From positions 13,278,932 through 13,342,931 of the forward strand of contig OZ022589.1 of the NCBI GenBank assembly GCA_963669155.1: a stretch of DNA of 64,000 nt. Reading direction: 5' to 3'. The DNA comes from Arbacia lixula (lineage: Eukaryota > Echinodermata > Echinoidea > Arbacioida > Arbaciidae). The position numbers and the translations under genes are program-made. The notes under the pieces are model-generated. The model searched no databases. It worked only from the letters and a program-made list of their open reading frames with translations, and was not told where the DNA came from. Below, in pieces: positions 42,906 to 54,751 of the stretch; the stretch's first letter is position 1, and each line of letters begins with the position of its first letter.

Positions 42906-44200
42906 AGCAGAGAGAATCATATATGTATATGTGAAGGAACATCTCGGGGGAAATCAAGAAAAACCGAGCTGTACACTCTACAATGCAAAGAAGCTAGGCC
43001 ATTTGAATCACCAATTAGATATTTTACACACGCCGACACTGATTCTGATAACATGAATATATACTGTAGATATACAATGTACATGATGGATAGCTTATAT
43101 CGTTGGAGATTCACATGCAATAGAATGTCATTTGAGAGAGAAATAGTTTGCTCAAACATTGCTTTCCTCAATTAAATACAACCACAATTATTCTGCTTCT
43201 TATAGAGAATGAATTCCATGTCGTGTTCTTGCATCAATACTGTGCACTTCACATGCTATTACTTGCAACACAGGCGTGTGTGTGACGGGGATATGTGTCG
43301 AAGAATGATCCCTGCCGCCGGTCTCTTACACTAATACATCATGGGACGACTTTCCCTTATATGTGCAGTATTGAGAATTCAACGTGCTTCACACAATACT
43401 TTAATCCTAATACTCACGGGGGTGCATTATAGTCCCCCACCACCCGTCATTTATTTGTCGGTACTTCCGAACACCTCAATATTTCGAAACGAACACGATT
43501 CTTTTTTCTGATCCTTTTCGCGCATTTTGATACCAAATTTATGACGATCGGACCTACCGTGCAAATACCAGATTACGTTTACCAAACACATGTGACTGAA
43601 ATTTCGCTATTTCTCTATATGACTGAGCACTACCATACAGACAAAATCATGCAGGAGATTTCCCATTTTATGTAAATACTTTTCTTATAGGAAGTGTAAA
43701 TAATTACAACACACACAAACCCACATACACCCACATTCACGCACACTTACACCCAAATCACAAAATGCGCTTAACGAAAAACAATGAAATACGTAAGAAA
43801 TAATTACCACAACCTATCCTTTTTTCGGGAATTGATGAGGGATTTTTTAAAGATATCTGTACCAGAAATTGATATTCCTAAGGCTTTATCTAGTGATTTC
43901 TTGCATAAATGAGCATACATTATTGAATTAAAAACATAAAGGCACTTTCGTATATTTAGCTATACAACTGGTAGAGTACATAATTCTTGACCCTTATGGC
44001 CCATGGCCATAATGCCCCCCCCCCCCCACCCTAACATGCTTTGAAATACCCCGGTAGTATTAGGGTTAAGAGAGGTCGTATCATTCTTTGTTCAAAAGTA
44101 TTAATGCATGCAATTTAACTTTTCGTGAAATAATTCAACGATCATGATTTGCCTTGTGGACTGTCCAAGCTATCTTATGTTAATATGACTGCTTGATATA

Positions 44201-44242
<42 letters not shown>

Positions 44243-44880
44243 GTGCTTTGTCGTGTGACGTAGGCGATCATGGAGTGCCACACAGTTCTCTGTACTGAGC
44301 TCTTTGTATCAATTGCATATCATGGTAAACCAGTCAGTCAGGATGCTTATCAACTTAATAATCCTTCTTCCCATGCCCCATACCCCTGGTTCTTTTTCAT
44401 CAATCCAAACTCTTTCAAGTAAACTTCACACAGTATACGACGTACAAAATCTCAACCTCCAGATTCTTGGCTCACATATCAGTTTCATAATATACATACA
44501 TGATAATGAAACATTCTTCTTTGTGTGACATAACACATACATCTATGACTTGAGTCATATGTCACAAGTTAGGTAAATACTCGTTCTAGGCATATCTGAA
44601 TATGATCCGCTATTACGGTGAGCATGTCTATACTGACAGTCCAATGGATGGATACAAAATACCTTTTGTTCCCCTGCATCAGTTATAAACTAATGCTCAA
44701 TACCCCAAAGGAGATGCAGTCCGCTGGTTCAATAATGATGTGCGAGTTTCGGCATGTAAACAATCCAGATTGGCAGTTATTTCTGACCAGTCAATACTAA
44801 AGCTCGCAGCTTAATCAAGAGAGAGATGTGTCACTGATATTTATATAGGACATGTGTGGAGTTACCCCGGTGTTCCTCTG
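42906..44880. other. Intergenic DNA without recognisable gene
   Basis: AT-rich with a C run at 44015-44028 and (CT)n at 44202-44241. No exon seen. Confidence 0.5.
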
Positions 44881-45300
44881 TGGGAAAGTCCACCCTTCAA
44901 TGACCTCTCCTTAAGGAGAGATGTAGCGTTGATTAGTTGAGCTACCTCTGCGCGTTCTCTTCAAATCGTTCCAAAGCCCATCCGTTAATTCATCGTGACC
45001 TTCATTTTAGGCAAGATTGTTGCCCTAGCTCAGCGGGCTCTCTCTCTCCCTTCCCATTTTGTCAAGTTTCGCAAAAGTCCATCCTATAATGGCATCTCTG
45101 GTGGGAGAGATTTCTTGTTCATTTGTCAAGCTGGCTGCGCGGATTAATTATCTCCCTCACTCATCCTTCGTACAAGTCGTGGCAAAGTCCATCCTACAGT
45201 CTATAGTGACCACTCCTTTAGGAAGATTTAGCCTAGTGTCCATTTGTTGAGCTCCCTCACTCATTCTACTTTAATTCGGCCTGCTTTGGCGCTTCCTACA
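44880..45300. repeat. Degenerate tandem repeat
   Basis: About three units of 110-180 bases share AAAGTCCATCCTA, GTGACC/ATGGCATCTC, GGAGAGAT and GTTGAGCTCCCTCACTCAT-type phrases. Confidence 0.5.
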
Positions 45301-45328
45301 GTAGCGTCCCCGCCGACGACGGAATTCC

Positions 45329-45418
45329 TATGGAATTCTCGCTTTCATTATGATACATTAATGAATCATTATGAATTATGATTCCCCAAGATGTAAATTA
45401 CTGCTGAGTTTCTCTAAC
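45329..45418. repeat. 90-base direct repeat flanking a pseudogene exon, copy 1
   Basis: CTATGGAATTCTCGCTTTC and AATCATTATGAATTATGATT match the copy at 45717-45806 with few changes. The two copies bracket the last exon of the DUF829-like pseudogene. Confidence 0.75.
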
Positions 45419-46430
45419 TGGAACGTGCGGCAGCGCTGCAGTGTCAGCTTGCCCATAAAGCCGTAGATGCTCTCCTCCTACTCGTCACTGTGCTTCGCAA
45501 AGTGGGGAGTTCTGCAACACTTGACGTCAAGGTCGCTCTCCACATGCTTGCGCCACTGCTCGACCAACTCGTCGTTTTCCTTGGCCGTGGCAATCGGGTC
45601 ATCGCGAAAGAAGAGGTTCAGGGCGGGCGCCTTGACCGTGCGGCCAGTAAAGATCTCATTCACCTGAAGGACAATGCAGAACAGTAGGACCGTTAATAAA
45701 CTCTGCTTTGTTTCTTTGGAAATTCTTATGGAATTCTCGCTTTCCTTCATACATTAATGAATCATTATGAATTATGATTCTCCAAGATGTAAATTGCTGC
45801 TGAGTTTATGCCTTGTAAAATGTTAGAAATATGTGGCTTGTTTGAGACCGAGTCGTTGCGAGACTAGACGGGTCATAGTGAATTCGAATGTGTTTTATTT
45901 TTTTTCAAGTCTCCTGTAATTAGTCTCTGTAACTTATCTATGCTGTCCTTGCGACATCTCCACCAATGAGACGGACCTTTAACTTTTACATTACCATTTC
46001 CTGAAAACCACATTGGCGAACTACACATCTTCACGCCAATGCTCACGGGAGAGTTCACCCTTCAAGCTCACCTTGACGATGCTATCCATGGTGTACTTGT
46101 TGGTCAGCCAATGGTAGGTCTCTGTAACCCTCTTGGTGACAAACTGCGTAAAGGAGTTGTTGGCGTCCTACGAGTAGATACCCTCGTAGCTATCCCTGGA
46201 GAGAATACAACTGTACAGGATCTGAGCAACGATGCGGTAACGCACCGATGCATAGGCCTAACGGCTACTCCGCTCCGCAGACGCACGTGGCTGCTGACGG
46301 AGAAGGCATGGACCAGGAGAGGGCGTGTGTCGCCGTCCGTGACATAATGCAGGATCTCCCGCGCGATCTCCTTGGCATTGGCGGGCCAGGCGATGTCGAT
46401 GGGTCGCGTCATGACACCAGTACATCGAAT
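45376..46430 (-). pseudogene. TMEM53/DUF829-like gene, broken
   Basis: Two exons on the minus strand. Exon 1 (46430-46072) has acceptor TTCTAG and donor AAG|GTGAGC. It holds FDVLV, then TRPIDIAWPANAKEIAREIL and RPLLVHAFSV, the alpha/beta-hydrolase-like core of the TMEM53 family (compare LLVHAFS of vertebrate TMEM53). Later come YRIVAQIL and RVTETYHWLTNKYTMDSIVK. Exon 2 (45663-45376) holds LFFRDDPIATAKENDELVEQ and WRKHVESDLDVKC, the YSxDDPI...VxxWR signature. Breaks: a frameshift after FDVLV, another near 46235-46275, a TAG at 46168-46170 and a TAG at 45478-45480. Splice sites remain good, so it died recently or the assembly has errors. The true N-terminus is not found. Confidence 0.75.
45717..45806. 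repeat. 90-base direct repeat flanking a pseudogene exon, copy 2
   Basis: Partner of 45329-45418. It lies within the intron between the two DUF829-like exons. Confidence 0.75.
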
Positions 46431-46781
46431 CTAGAACTAAAAAGATATACAAAATTGAAACATTATATCAACATATGACTTCACATAGGAAAATATTAAT
46501 AGTGACTGATCGGCAATAGCGACGATTAATAAAAAGCGGCACAACATGAGTATTGCAGAGATGTAAGTATAAACAATGATTGGTTGATTGATTGACTGAT
46601 AAGAAATTAACGACACTACTAACACTTGAGTGTCATATAAGTGTCGAACAGTTCATTTTAAAAAGATTATACCATTCAAGTTTCCCTAATGTGATTTACA
46701 GAATTTGAGAAGGATTATAAATCAGAAATAAATCAATATGTTAACTACTTCCTCGGAATAACTTCCCTACTCTTTATGAAA

Positions 46782-46920
46782 AGAGCAGCATGTTCTTTAA
46801 CGTGCCAATGGTGTGACTCTCCTTTACACGGGATCGACGGTTTAAAGTCTCCTCCGAAAGACTAGGCAATTGGAATAAAATACGTTGCCCAAGGGTATAC
46901 ATGTTGTGATTGGGATACGA
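46782..46920. repeat. Interspersed repeat scrap
   Basis: TTCTTTAACGTGCCAATGG, TGTGACTCTCCTTTACACGG and CTCCTCCGAAAGACTAGGC form a phrase that I associate with dispersed repeats in marine animals. The assignment is from memory and uncertain. Confidence 0.35.
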
Positions 46921-46961
46921 TCAGTTTTCCACTTAAAATCAAGTGTAAAGATTGATCTTCT

Positions 46962-47262
46962 TTAGAAAGTTTGTAACACATAATCGCGAAATATCTCTAA
47001 ATAATGTCTTGAGGTCAGGACAATCAAAAAGTTAATACGAATATTTGCAAGTTCAACACATTCAAGGAGAATGTGTTTAATTGTTAGTGTATAATTACAT
47101 GACATGCATTGAGGTGGAGTTTCTAGTGCAAATAAGTATGCATGAGTCAAATGAGAATGCCCAATACGAGCACGGGTCAAGTATAAACAATGCAGAAGAA
47201 GGTTTACCCGTAAATGCCTCACTGGCTTGATAAATTGGGTACACCTGTGTAAAAAGAGCATG
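46962..47262 (-). pseudogene. LINE (non-LTR retrotransposon) C-terminal fragment
   Basis: Open stretch with LTRARIGHSHLTHAYLFALE, PPQCMSCNYTLTIKHILLEC and VELANIR. This is the conserved end of many jockey/CR1-type Pol proteins (LTRLRIGHT..LTH.YLL...PP.C..C...LT..HIL..C). The reverse transcriptase and 5' parts are absent, so it is a 5'-truncated relic. Confidence 0.75.
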
Positions 47263-47730
47263 CAGATAAATCATGTCAATAAAATAATTACACCGGGGAG
47301 CTAAAGCTGCTAACTTATTTTATTCTATGTTGCGCCAGGTAAAGAGTATTTAGAGAGGATGAATGCTGTTTGTCACATAGTGGGTTTCTTCATAAATAAG
47401 ATAAATAATTAATAAAAATCGGAACTAATATTTATGTAGTTTCAAAATGAAACTTTAATTAAAAGGAATGCATGAAATAATCAGATTATAATGAAACGCA
47501 ATAACATACACATATCAATTGAATTGAACAGTGAAATATTGCCTCAATACAATAATCTTTAAATAGGCATGATGATGGATAAACAATCAAATACTTTCCG
47601 ATTGACTCTGTCTACTAGTCATATATATATCAAAAGTAATGAATGAAATTATGGGTTTACATCAAACTATCTTCGGTACAGATATCAAAACCTGCACATG
47701 GCCGGTTGATGTTCAGCGCAGTGTGCAGCG

Positions 47731-47969
47731 TCAATACAACCCGGTTGCCTTGACGACGCGATCGCGATAACGCTGATTTTTGAAGCGCGAGTTCATCGAA
47801 AGACCCGCTGTCGAGGTTACACGGGAGGACGTCGATGCCCGAGCTGAGGTGGTTGTAGTTGCGATCCTCGATGCTCGGCGACGTCGATGAAGGAGACCAG
47901 GAAACCGAACTGTCACGTACCGCCCGGTCTGGGTGCAAGGGCACGTGATGGCTGAACCCTTGATTACGT
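47731..47969 (-). other. Possible fucolectin-like (F5/8-type) exon
   Basis: After the acceptor TTTCAG at 47970 the minus strand reads VIKGSAITCPCTQTGRYVTV then RFPGLL. This resembles the C-terminal strand of fucolectin/tachylectin-4 domains (C...GRYVTV..PG). The frame then loses likeness (HRRRRASRI...) and stops at 47731. The overlapping frame (47657-47944) is also open. Likely a broken or short lectin exon. Confidence 0.35.
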
Positions 47970-48722
47970 CTGAAATACAGTTACACCGAATCATAAATAT
48001 ATATTCAACCCAAGTATAACTTGTACGCTTTAACTTTATATTTTGTAAAGCACACGACATCTTAAAATGACAATAATCACACTATTTGGTTTACCAATAG
48101 ACTTTGCAAAAAAAAAAAAAAGCAACCGGATATCTCCTCGATATCTCCAATTACCATAATAGCCATTTACTAGCATAATAATGTCCAGTGCCAGAATGAT
48201 TCATACCTCTGCTTTGTACAATACTTCCATTTAACCAGCAACCATTACTTATGACCGCTTGTTAACAAAATGCGTAAGTTGCATAAACCATTGATTATCA
48301 AAACATATAGCCACGCTAAAGTAGTTCTCATTTTCATCCCAATATAAATATATGCCGTAAATACACGGTGGTACCGATCAATGAGAAATACCCAACAATA
48401 TAGGCTTCCTCAAAGTTCGACATGGCTGACATAAAATGGCCGACTTTTGTTACTTGCCAAAAGAGGGCGTTTATGACATATGACTACTAATTAAACACAT
48501 TTCATTTTTTGCTGAAAAATATATACGTTCAGTTTCCGAACTAGAAGAAATCATTCAATTTGAAATGGTAATTTTCGTGTCAGAAATTGTTTGCATTTAA
48601 AATGTTCACTTTAGTTGAAAGCACTGATTTTTAGAAAGTCAAACTTTAATCTGGAAGACTTGCCTATACAGAAATTAAACAGTTGTAGAAACTCCCCGCA
48701 AACTGGCATGTTTCAGACTTAC

Positions 48723-48923
48723 AGTTATTTTGAAGAATTGAAGATCCTGTTGCCTGCCTCCCGGAGGCATTTGTGTCCACACGACGGCCGTCTGCACTTC
48801 CCGCTCATGACAGCAGAAACAGTGGCAGCTAGAGTTGGGGTGGATGCACTCACTCTCATGCAGCAAGTCCCCAGACTTCCCCGACTCTCTCCCGCGCACA
48901 GGACTCCTCCCCGTGGGTGACAA
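48723..48923 (-). other. Possible Cys-rich exon of unknown family
   Basis: Minus strand reads GDLLHESECIHPNSSCHCFC then CHEREVQTAVVWTQMPPGGR, ending QFFKIT with a good donor ACT|GTAAGT at 48722. GC content is higher than the surroundings. No clear acceptor or domain is recognised. It could belong with the exon at 47.9 kb. Confidence 0.35.
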
Positions 48924-48929
48924 AACACG

Positions 48930-49840
48930 TCAATTACGACAAAATAGCTTCTTACACCACTCCCTCAAACTCATGTACCCTCGGACCCTCGTTCCATCAT
49001 ACCAAAACAAAATCTACCAATCATGTTCTCCCATATGTGTCTCGTCACTAACTATTACATAATACCCTAAGGGCAAAATCAGGCAAACCGAAAAAAAAAC
49101 CGCGGGTAACAATAGATTAGGCACGGCTCCTAGCTGCGAAAAGGATAGACAAAAGAATTAAGAATGCGATGCATCCAGTGCGCCACAGAGCCTAGGTTAC
49201 CTGTATTATAAAACATATGGTATAAGGGATTTTAGAAGATGAGTCGAATTAACTCGGCCATGTGGTGTTTAAAGCTATTACAAAAGAAACACATTACTGA
49301 GCAACGTGGCTTCCATTTCCAGTCAGTTAACATTTGTAATTTGGCTTACATTTTATTTTGACACTGTTTATAAGTTGATTTTAAAAGAATTACGAAACTA
49401 AGCATTCTGAATGTGGGCTGGTAATAAAATCTAGGTTACTGGACCTAAACAACGGGCTGATTTGGAAAGAGTATTTTGTATTTAACTTTCCACATGTGGA
49501 ATTTTACAGGTTAAAAAGGTATTGTACTGATGAATTTCAGCATTCAATGAAAACATGTGCATGAGATATTAGGTTTGAAAAGTATCTACGCATTAAACAG
49601 GCAATTTGCATCGTATTCATATCAAAAACATTAAAGGTGATATTCATAGAAAATCCAAAATATGAAGATATTCATCTACAGAAAGCTTATAAGCCATACA
49701 ACGAGCTCGGATGACATTCAAACAATATATCACTTTCCAAAAAGAGAAATTAGGGTGAAAACAATCACCGTATTCTCGGGGACAAATTTGACCTCCTGTC
49801 ATCCGAAACGGCCTTTAGGTCTGACGTAAGAAACGGGAGG
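48930..49840. other. Intergenic DNA without recognisable gene
   Basis: AT-rich, no repeat family or exon seen. Confidence 0.5.
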
Positions 49841-49845
49841 CGTTA

Positions 49846-49965
49846 TTGTGCATCACACATGCCAATCCGCAGCTTCTTTTCCGCCAGAAGCATCAGGCAT
49901 TGTTAATGAAACTGTGAAGACAGTTGCTAGTGGATTAACAGGTGTGATACACAATGGTCATTGTG
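49846..49965. repeat. Family E repeat, core copy 4
   Basis: ATTGTGCATCACACATGCCA at the left and GGTGTGATACACAATGGTCA at the right are inverted, with GTTAATGAAACTGTGAAGAC and CAGTTGCTAGTGGATTAACA between. Close to the 27.9 kb copy. Confidence 0.7.
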
Positions 49966-49969
49966 AAGC

Positions 49970-51310
49970 ATATCCCGGCTGTGACGTACACACAACGCCA
50001 CTTTCCCTTAGGCGATTTCGTAGGTCAGGAAGATAGTCAAGTTAGTGAAATTTGACTTTCAATAAACACATAACTGAACACTTTCATGGCATGTTAGCTG
50101 CATAAATTGCCTTTATAACTCATTCAATTATAAAATAAACTATATTTACTTGATTTTATTTCCTATGAATATCACCTTTAAGCAACGTTCAAACAGGGCT
50201 AACGAAGATTCAAGGTAATGAGGACTGGCACATAATACGGAGGATTCTGTTCTGTATAAGCGATGAAGTCTGACTACTTAAGAAGGATGCAACGAACCCC
50301 AAAACGCATTGCAATTAGCGATTGAAATCACCATACAACTCCAAAATGTCTTTTTGTTTCCCTTAATTAAACACACGAGTAATCTAAATCATTAATGCAC
50401 ATTTTGGAGGGAATTGCACGTCATTATTCAAATGACTAAATTGCTTCTTTTACATTATATCTGCGAATAGCTTAATGAACAATTTCGATTAATTATTCGA
50501 TTTATCAAGCAGTTTCAAGCCTTTCTATGTTATACACGAAGAAAAAGAGTAATCGCTGTCATGATAGCAGGCATTGTATAAAATACACTGGTACACTTCA
50601 CTAGCCACATTGTGTTTGTAATAATAATAATTGTTCATGAATGATGCCAAAAGCATGGCAAAGGTAAGAAAATTGCAACGGGACACATGTGTTTCAATTA
50701 CAAGACGTTCGTTTTATTCCCTCTTAAACTTGATTATGTTATTTATTTGACGGGAAGCACGGAGAGTGAATTGAATTCACAACGTCACAGATACCCCTGT
50801 TATTCATTCTGCAAATGCTTGGCGAACAGTAGACTCATGAATTACAACGTGTTGCGTAGCGTGGGAAATGACACTGCATGAATTATGTTTTCACATTATC
50901 ATTGGGCCGTTACATGATTACCAGTCTATTCGGAAATACAACCTGGTGGAAATAAGATTTTTATTTTTTATTTGTCACCCAAATTCTCATAAACTTCGCA
51001 TATTGACTATAAGATCTAGTAAACATCTAGTACTTTGCAAACTAACATACTTGTTTGCCATCAAAAATTCAATTCAATATTTTGATATCAAGTACAAATC
51101 TGTACCGTGAATAAAATTATAAGGCTACAGAAACCGTGGATGATTTATCATACCCTGTTCAACCATCCAACGTTCCGTCTCAAGTCACAGAATTAGAAGA
51201 TTAACCATGCTAGCAGTTCGACAACATTGTCGGGCTACACGACCCCATAGTAGTCAAATTTATCACGTGACACTCGAACAGATGAATCCATATATGCCTT
51301 TCCGAAATAG
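49970..51310. other. Intergenic DNA without recognisable gene
   Basis: AT-rich. Open frames up to 80 codons show no domain. Confidence 0.5.
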
Positions 51311-51318
51311 TCACGGGC

Positions 51319-51594
51319 ATGGGCGGAAATCGCTCCCCGAAGGTGGAGGGGACCTTAGCTGAGCGGGGTGGGGGGTGGGGGTGGGGGGGGTGGGGGGGGG
51401 ACATTTGATATTGTTCCCCCCCCCCCCCTTCGAAATGGTGGTGGTGGGGGGGGGGGGGTTATGACGTTTTTCGAGAAAAAAATCAATCAGACAGAGAATA
51501 GTGGGGGGGACATTTGATATTGTGTCCCCCCCTTTCCAAATGGTGGGGGGGGGGGGGACGCGACCCCCCCGTCCCCCCCGGGATTTCCGCCCAT
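51319..51594. repeat. G/C-rich palindromic MITE, family D copy 2
   Basis: Ends ATGGGCGGAAATC and GATTTCCGCCCAT, with GGACATTTGATATTGT twice inside, as at 39.8 kb. Many G runs of five or more bases could form quadruplexes. Confidence 0.75.
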
Positions 51595-51599
51595 GAATA

Positions 51600-52300
51600 T
51601 GACTCAATATCTTTCAGCGATTCCAGGGAGACCATTTTATCTGAATTGGAATGAATAGCGAGGCCTAACGCCTTCGTTTTCTGACTGCAAGTTTTGCAGA
51701 TTACTTGTACACATGTTGGAGGCCATAGATGGCGCCGTACAAGTTACCTTATCCCAAAATATTGCAGGCTATATAGCCATGTTTGGAACCGTAATTGAAA
51801 ACTGAAATACATTTTTTTTTATCCGCTTAACATGATTCTGTCATGTTCATACGATTCCCCCAGTTTTCATTCGCTGCTAATTTAATTCACAGCTCTATTT
51901 GGGAAATATTTACTGGTGTGAAAGCACAACGCTACTCTATAAGCCTATCGGTAGTCTCAAAATCTCAAAAGTCTTGAAAATAATGTGTGATATTGGTGAG
52001 TAAGCAATGCGATGGGAAATGGCAACACTGAAGAAGTTATCATTGGTTTGAATTCTATAATTAACTTGATTTATTTCTATTCGACATCACTTGATATCAT
52101 CGCATAGTGTAATATATAAGTATTAGATGATGTCCTCCCGTATTATGATTTATACCAAGGTTGGATTTTAAAACAGCGTGTTGGCTAATCGTTAGTTAAA
52201 GATGATGAGGAGAAGGAAGTATAAGAAGATAAGAAAGATTAAGAGGCGAAAAAAGAAGAAGAAACATATCAGGAACGATAATAAAACGATCAAGAAAAAT
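51600..52300. other. Intergenic DNA without recognisable gene
   Basis: AT-rich. Purine-rich near the right end as it enters the GAA tract. Confidence 0.45.
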
Positions 52301-52308
52301 GTGAAGTA

Positions 52309-52366
52309 CAAGAAGACGAAGAAGAAGTAGAAGAAGAAGAAGAAGAAGAAGAAGAAGAAGAAGAAG

Positions 52367-52398
<32 letters not shown>

Positions 52399-52529
52399 GA
52401 AGAAGAAGAAGAAGAAGAAGAAGAAGAAGAAGAAGAAGAAGATGAAGAAGAAGAAGAAGAAGAAGAAGAAGAAGAAGAAGAAGAAGAAGAAGAAGAAGGA
52501 GAAGAAGAAGAAGAAGAAGAAGAAGAAGA
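52309..52529. repeat. (GAA)n trinucleotide repeat
   Basis: About 220 bases of almost pure GAA/AAG with rare TAG, GAT and GGA interruptions. Poly-Lys, poly-Arg/Glu and poly-Ser open frames over it are not genes. Long GAA/TTC tracts can form triplex DNA. Confidence 0.95.
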
Positions 52530-52746
52530 TTTTTGCGATTTATTCATTTGTCTTAGGATTCTTCAAATACATAAATAACAATTCCTGTTACTTCCGCTTT
52601 TATTTTTCCAATAGAACTTCTTGACAAACTTCTATCGGCAATTGAACAATAATGTGTCCGACTAAAATGATTTAATAGTATAGAGAGAGGTTGGGTGGGG
52701 GAACTGACCTTTCTAATATACAAACCATCGAATACATTGTGCACCA

Positions 52747-53205
52747 TTAATGCCCACCCTAAAATTAGGTTTGTCTTAATAAAAGCAGAAAGATAGCAAA
52801 GGTTTGACGAAAATTGGTCTAAAGATAAGAAAGTTTTGATTGTGTGACGTCACGTGCGAGGTTCTCTCCCATAATGTTGTGCACTACTTTTTCCATTTTT
52901 TTTCTGTTCTTTGATGAAGGATTACATTATTTTCATAGCGGTATGGGTGTAGAAACATGTGTCTAATGATATGTCAAACGCACAGGTGAAATGGTAAATA
53001 TGCTTTTGAGAGAATGGATACTTAAAAAAATGTACACAACTTAATTATGGTAGCACCTTGCACGTGACGTCACAAAATCAAAATTTTAAAATCTAATAAA
53101 TTTCTTTTCCTTTGCCCGATTTTCGTCAAACGTTAACTAATATGTTTCTTTCATGTATCTGCTTTTATCAAAACCAACTTAACTTCAGGGTGGACTATCA
53201 CCAGT
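52747..53205. repeat. Palindromic CRE-bearing MITE, copy A5
   Basis: Starts at TTAA (52747), with TTGTGCACTAC at the inner left arm and CTTAACTTCAGGGTGGACTA at the right end. TGACGTCA is intact in both arms (52845-52852 and 53065-53072), each within a GTGACGTCAC context. Confidence 0.82.
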
Positions 53206-54401
53206 AATAAAACACATTTAAGGCATTCTGCCCTACTGACAAAAGGAAGTATGTGACAAATCACTCAAATCTGATTTATTGGTATTCCTAGATTGTACCC
53301 AGCGTTCCCTACATACAGCCAAAATCTGGCCAAAAAATATTCATTTTGCTGCAAGATATTCAATCTAACATGATGTAGTGTTGCACTGATGCCAATGCAA
53401 GTGATAGATACATTTTGCTAATTTACAAGAAAAGTTGCTTCCTTTTGTCAGAGTAGGGCAGCATTGCATTTTGTCCCGGGATTTTGTCTGACTTTGAAGG
53501 TGTAAAACAACCTGATTCTCATGACCATACAATTTGAAATATTGAGCTGATTGGCAATTATATGTCTATACTATAATTATTTTCTTTGAAAGATACTTTC
53601 CAAAGAAAGTAAACCTTGGAAATCAAGAATCTCGATACCTAAATATGGGAAATGAAGATTTACTATTTTTTTTTTAATCTTAGAGGTACTTACTTCACGC
53701 GCGATATCGCAACATAAGTCTAAGTGATCGCGATATCGATACTTTCATATCTTGGTGAGATCGCGAGCTTAGCCAAATCCAGTTTTCTATTCATTCATCT
53801 TTTACGTTTATAATTGTACAGATGAAGCTGTAAGGGTGTGAGTATGAAACCAATCAATCCATTCAGAAGGCAATTCCATTATCACGTTTTATACTGGTTA
53901 AAAAAAAAATCGTGTTTAGTATAGTCTTAAAGCTAAAATGAAACAATTTACTAGAGTTAGGCGAATCACAACTTACATATCTGCCTGTGGTCCCGTCCAT
54001 TATCATTTATGTCATGTACGGTCAGTTACTTAGCCTAGCCTAGCCTAGATTAGAGTAGGCTAGAATAGTTTACTTACTATTGAAGTAGACTCTAATCAGT
54101 TAAAAATGATCTCTACCTGGATTGCTTTATTTAACTTTTTAAGTATTCTGACCTGGCATCCAGGCAATGGATGGAATACAGGTACAGCAATCTTTCCCCT
54201 TACTAAGCCTAATAAATACCCCTCGCTTTTAAATGCCAAACTAAGTTGGGCCAAGGATTAGCTGAATAATATGGATTATGGACACATTAATTGTTACCTT
54301 ATCCGTGGCTTGTCCATGTGAAAAGATGATAAACTAGAATCCAAATAGTTCTTACCTAGAGCTTTGAAGTGTAACTCACAATTTATATTGCTTCCTTTCA
54401 G
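53206..54401. other. Intergenic DNA upstream of the TEX12-like gene
   Basis: A 5' non-coding exon of the next gene probably lies here, but I cannot place it. GGGCAGCATTGCATTTTGTC at 53455 is an inverted partner of GGCATTCTGCCCTAC near 53222, so 53215-53475 may be another small palindromic repeat. GCCTAGCCTAGCCTAG is a short tandem run at 54032. Confidence 0.35.
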
Positions 54402-54429
54402 ACACGGACCGAAACAGATAGAGGCAAAC

Positions 54430-54751
54430 ATGGAACAGCCACTGTGCTCAACAGATTCAGAGGAGCAGCTTGAAAGCAGTAGGAACAACCAGCATGCAGA
54501 TAGAATGCACATAAGTATGCAATGTGACGACTCAGGCTCAAAACCAGACCCGTCCGACGGCAGACATCAACAAACGGACTTCTCAGACTACATCCCACAA
54601 GGAAACCTTGGTTGCAGCAGCACAGCACATGAACCCGGATCTCAGAGCGAGGCTGGTGGGCCAGACAAAGCTGGGCCAGGACCAAGAGGGGATGGACCAG
54701 TGATAGACAAGATGTTGCCAGGACCCGTATCTATGGATGCAATACTACAAG
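54430..54751 (+). CDS. TEX12: TEX12-like exon 1 (coding part)
   Basis: Starts MEQPLCSTDSEEQLESSRNN and ends with VSMDAILQ. Donor CAAG|GTACAT. Mostly disordered, with GPGPRGDG. Confidence 0.7.

Noticed and set aside
52290..52547. Poly-Ser and poly-Lys open frames
   Set aside because: By-products of the GAA repeat.
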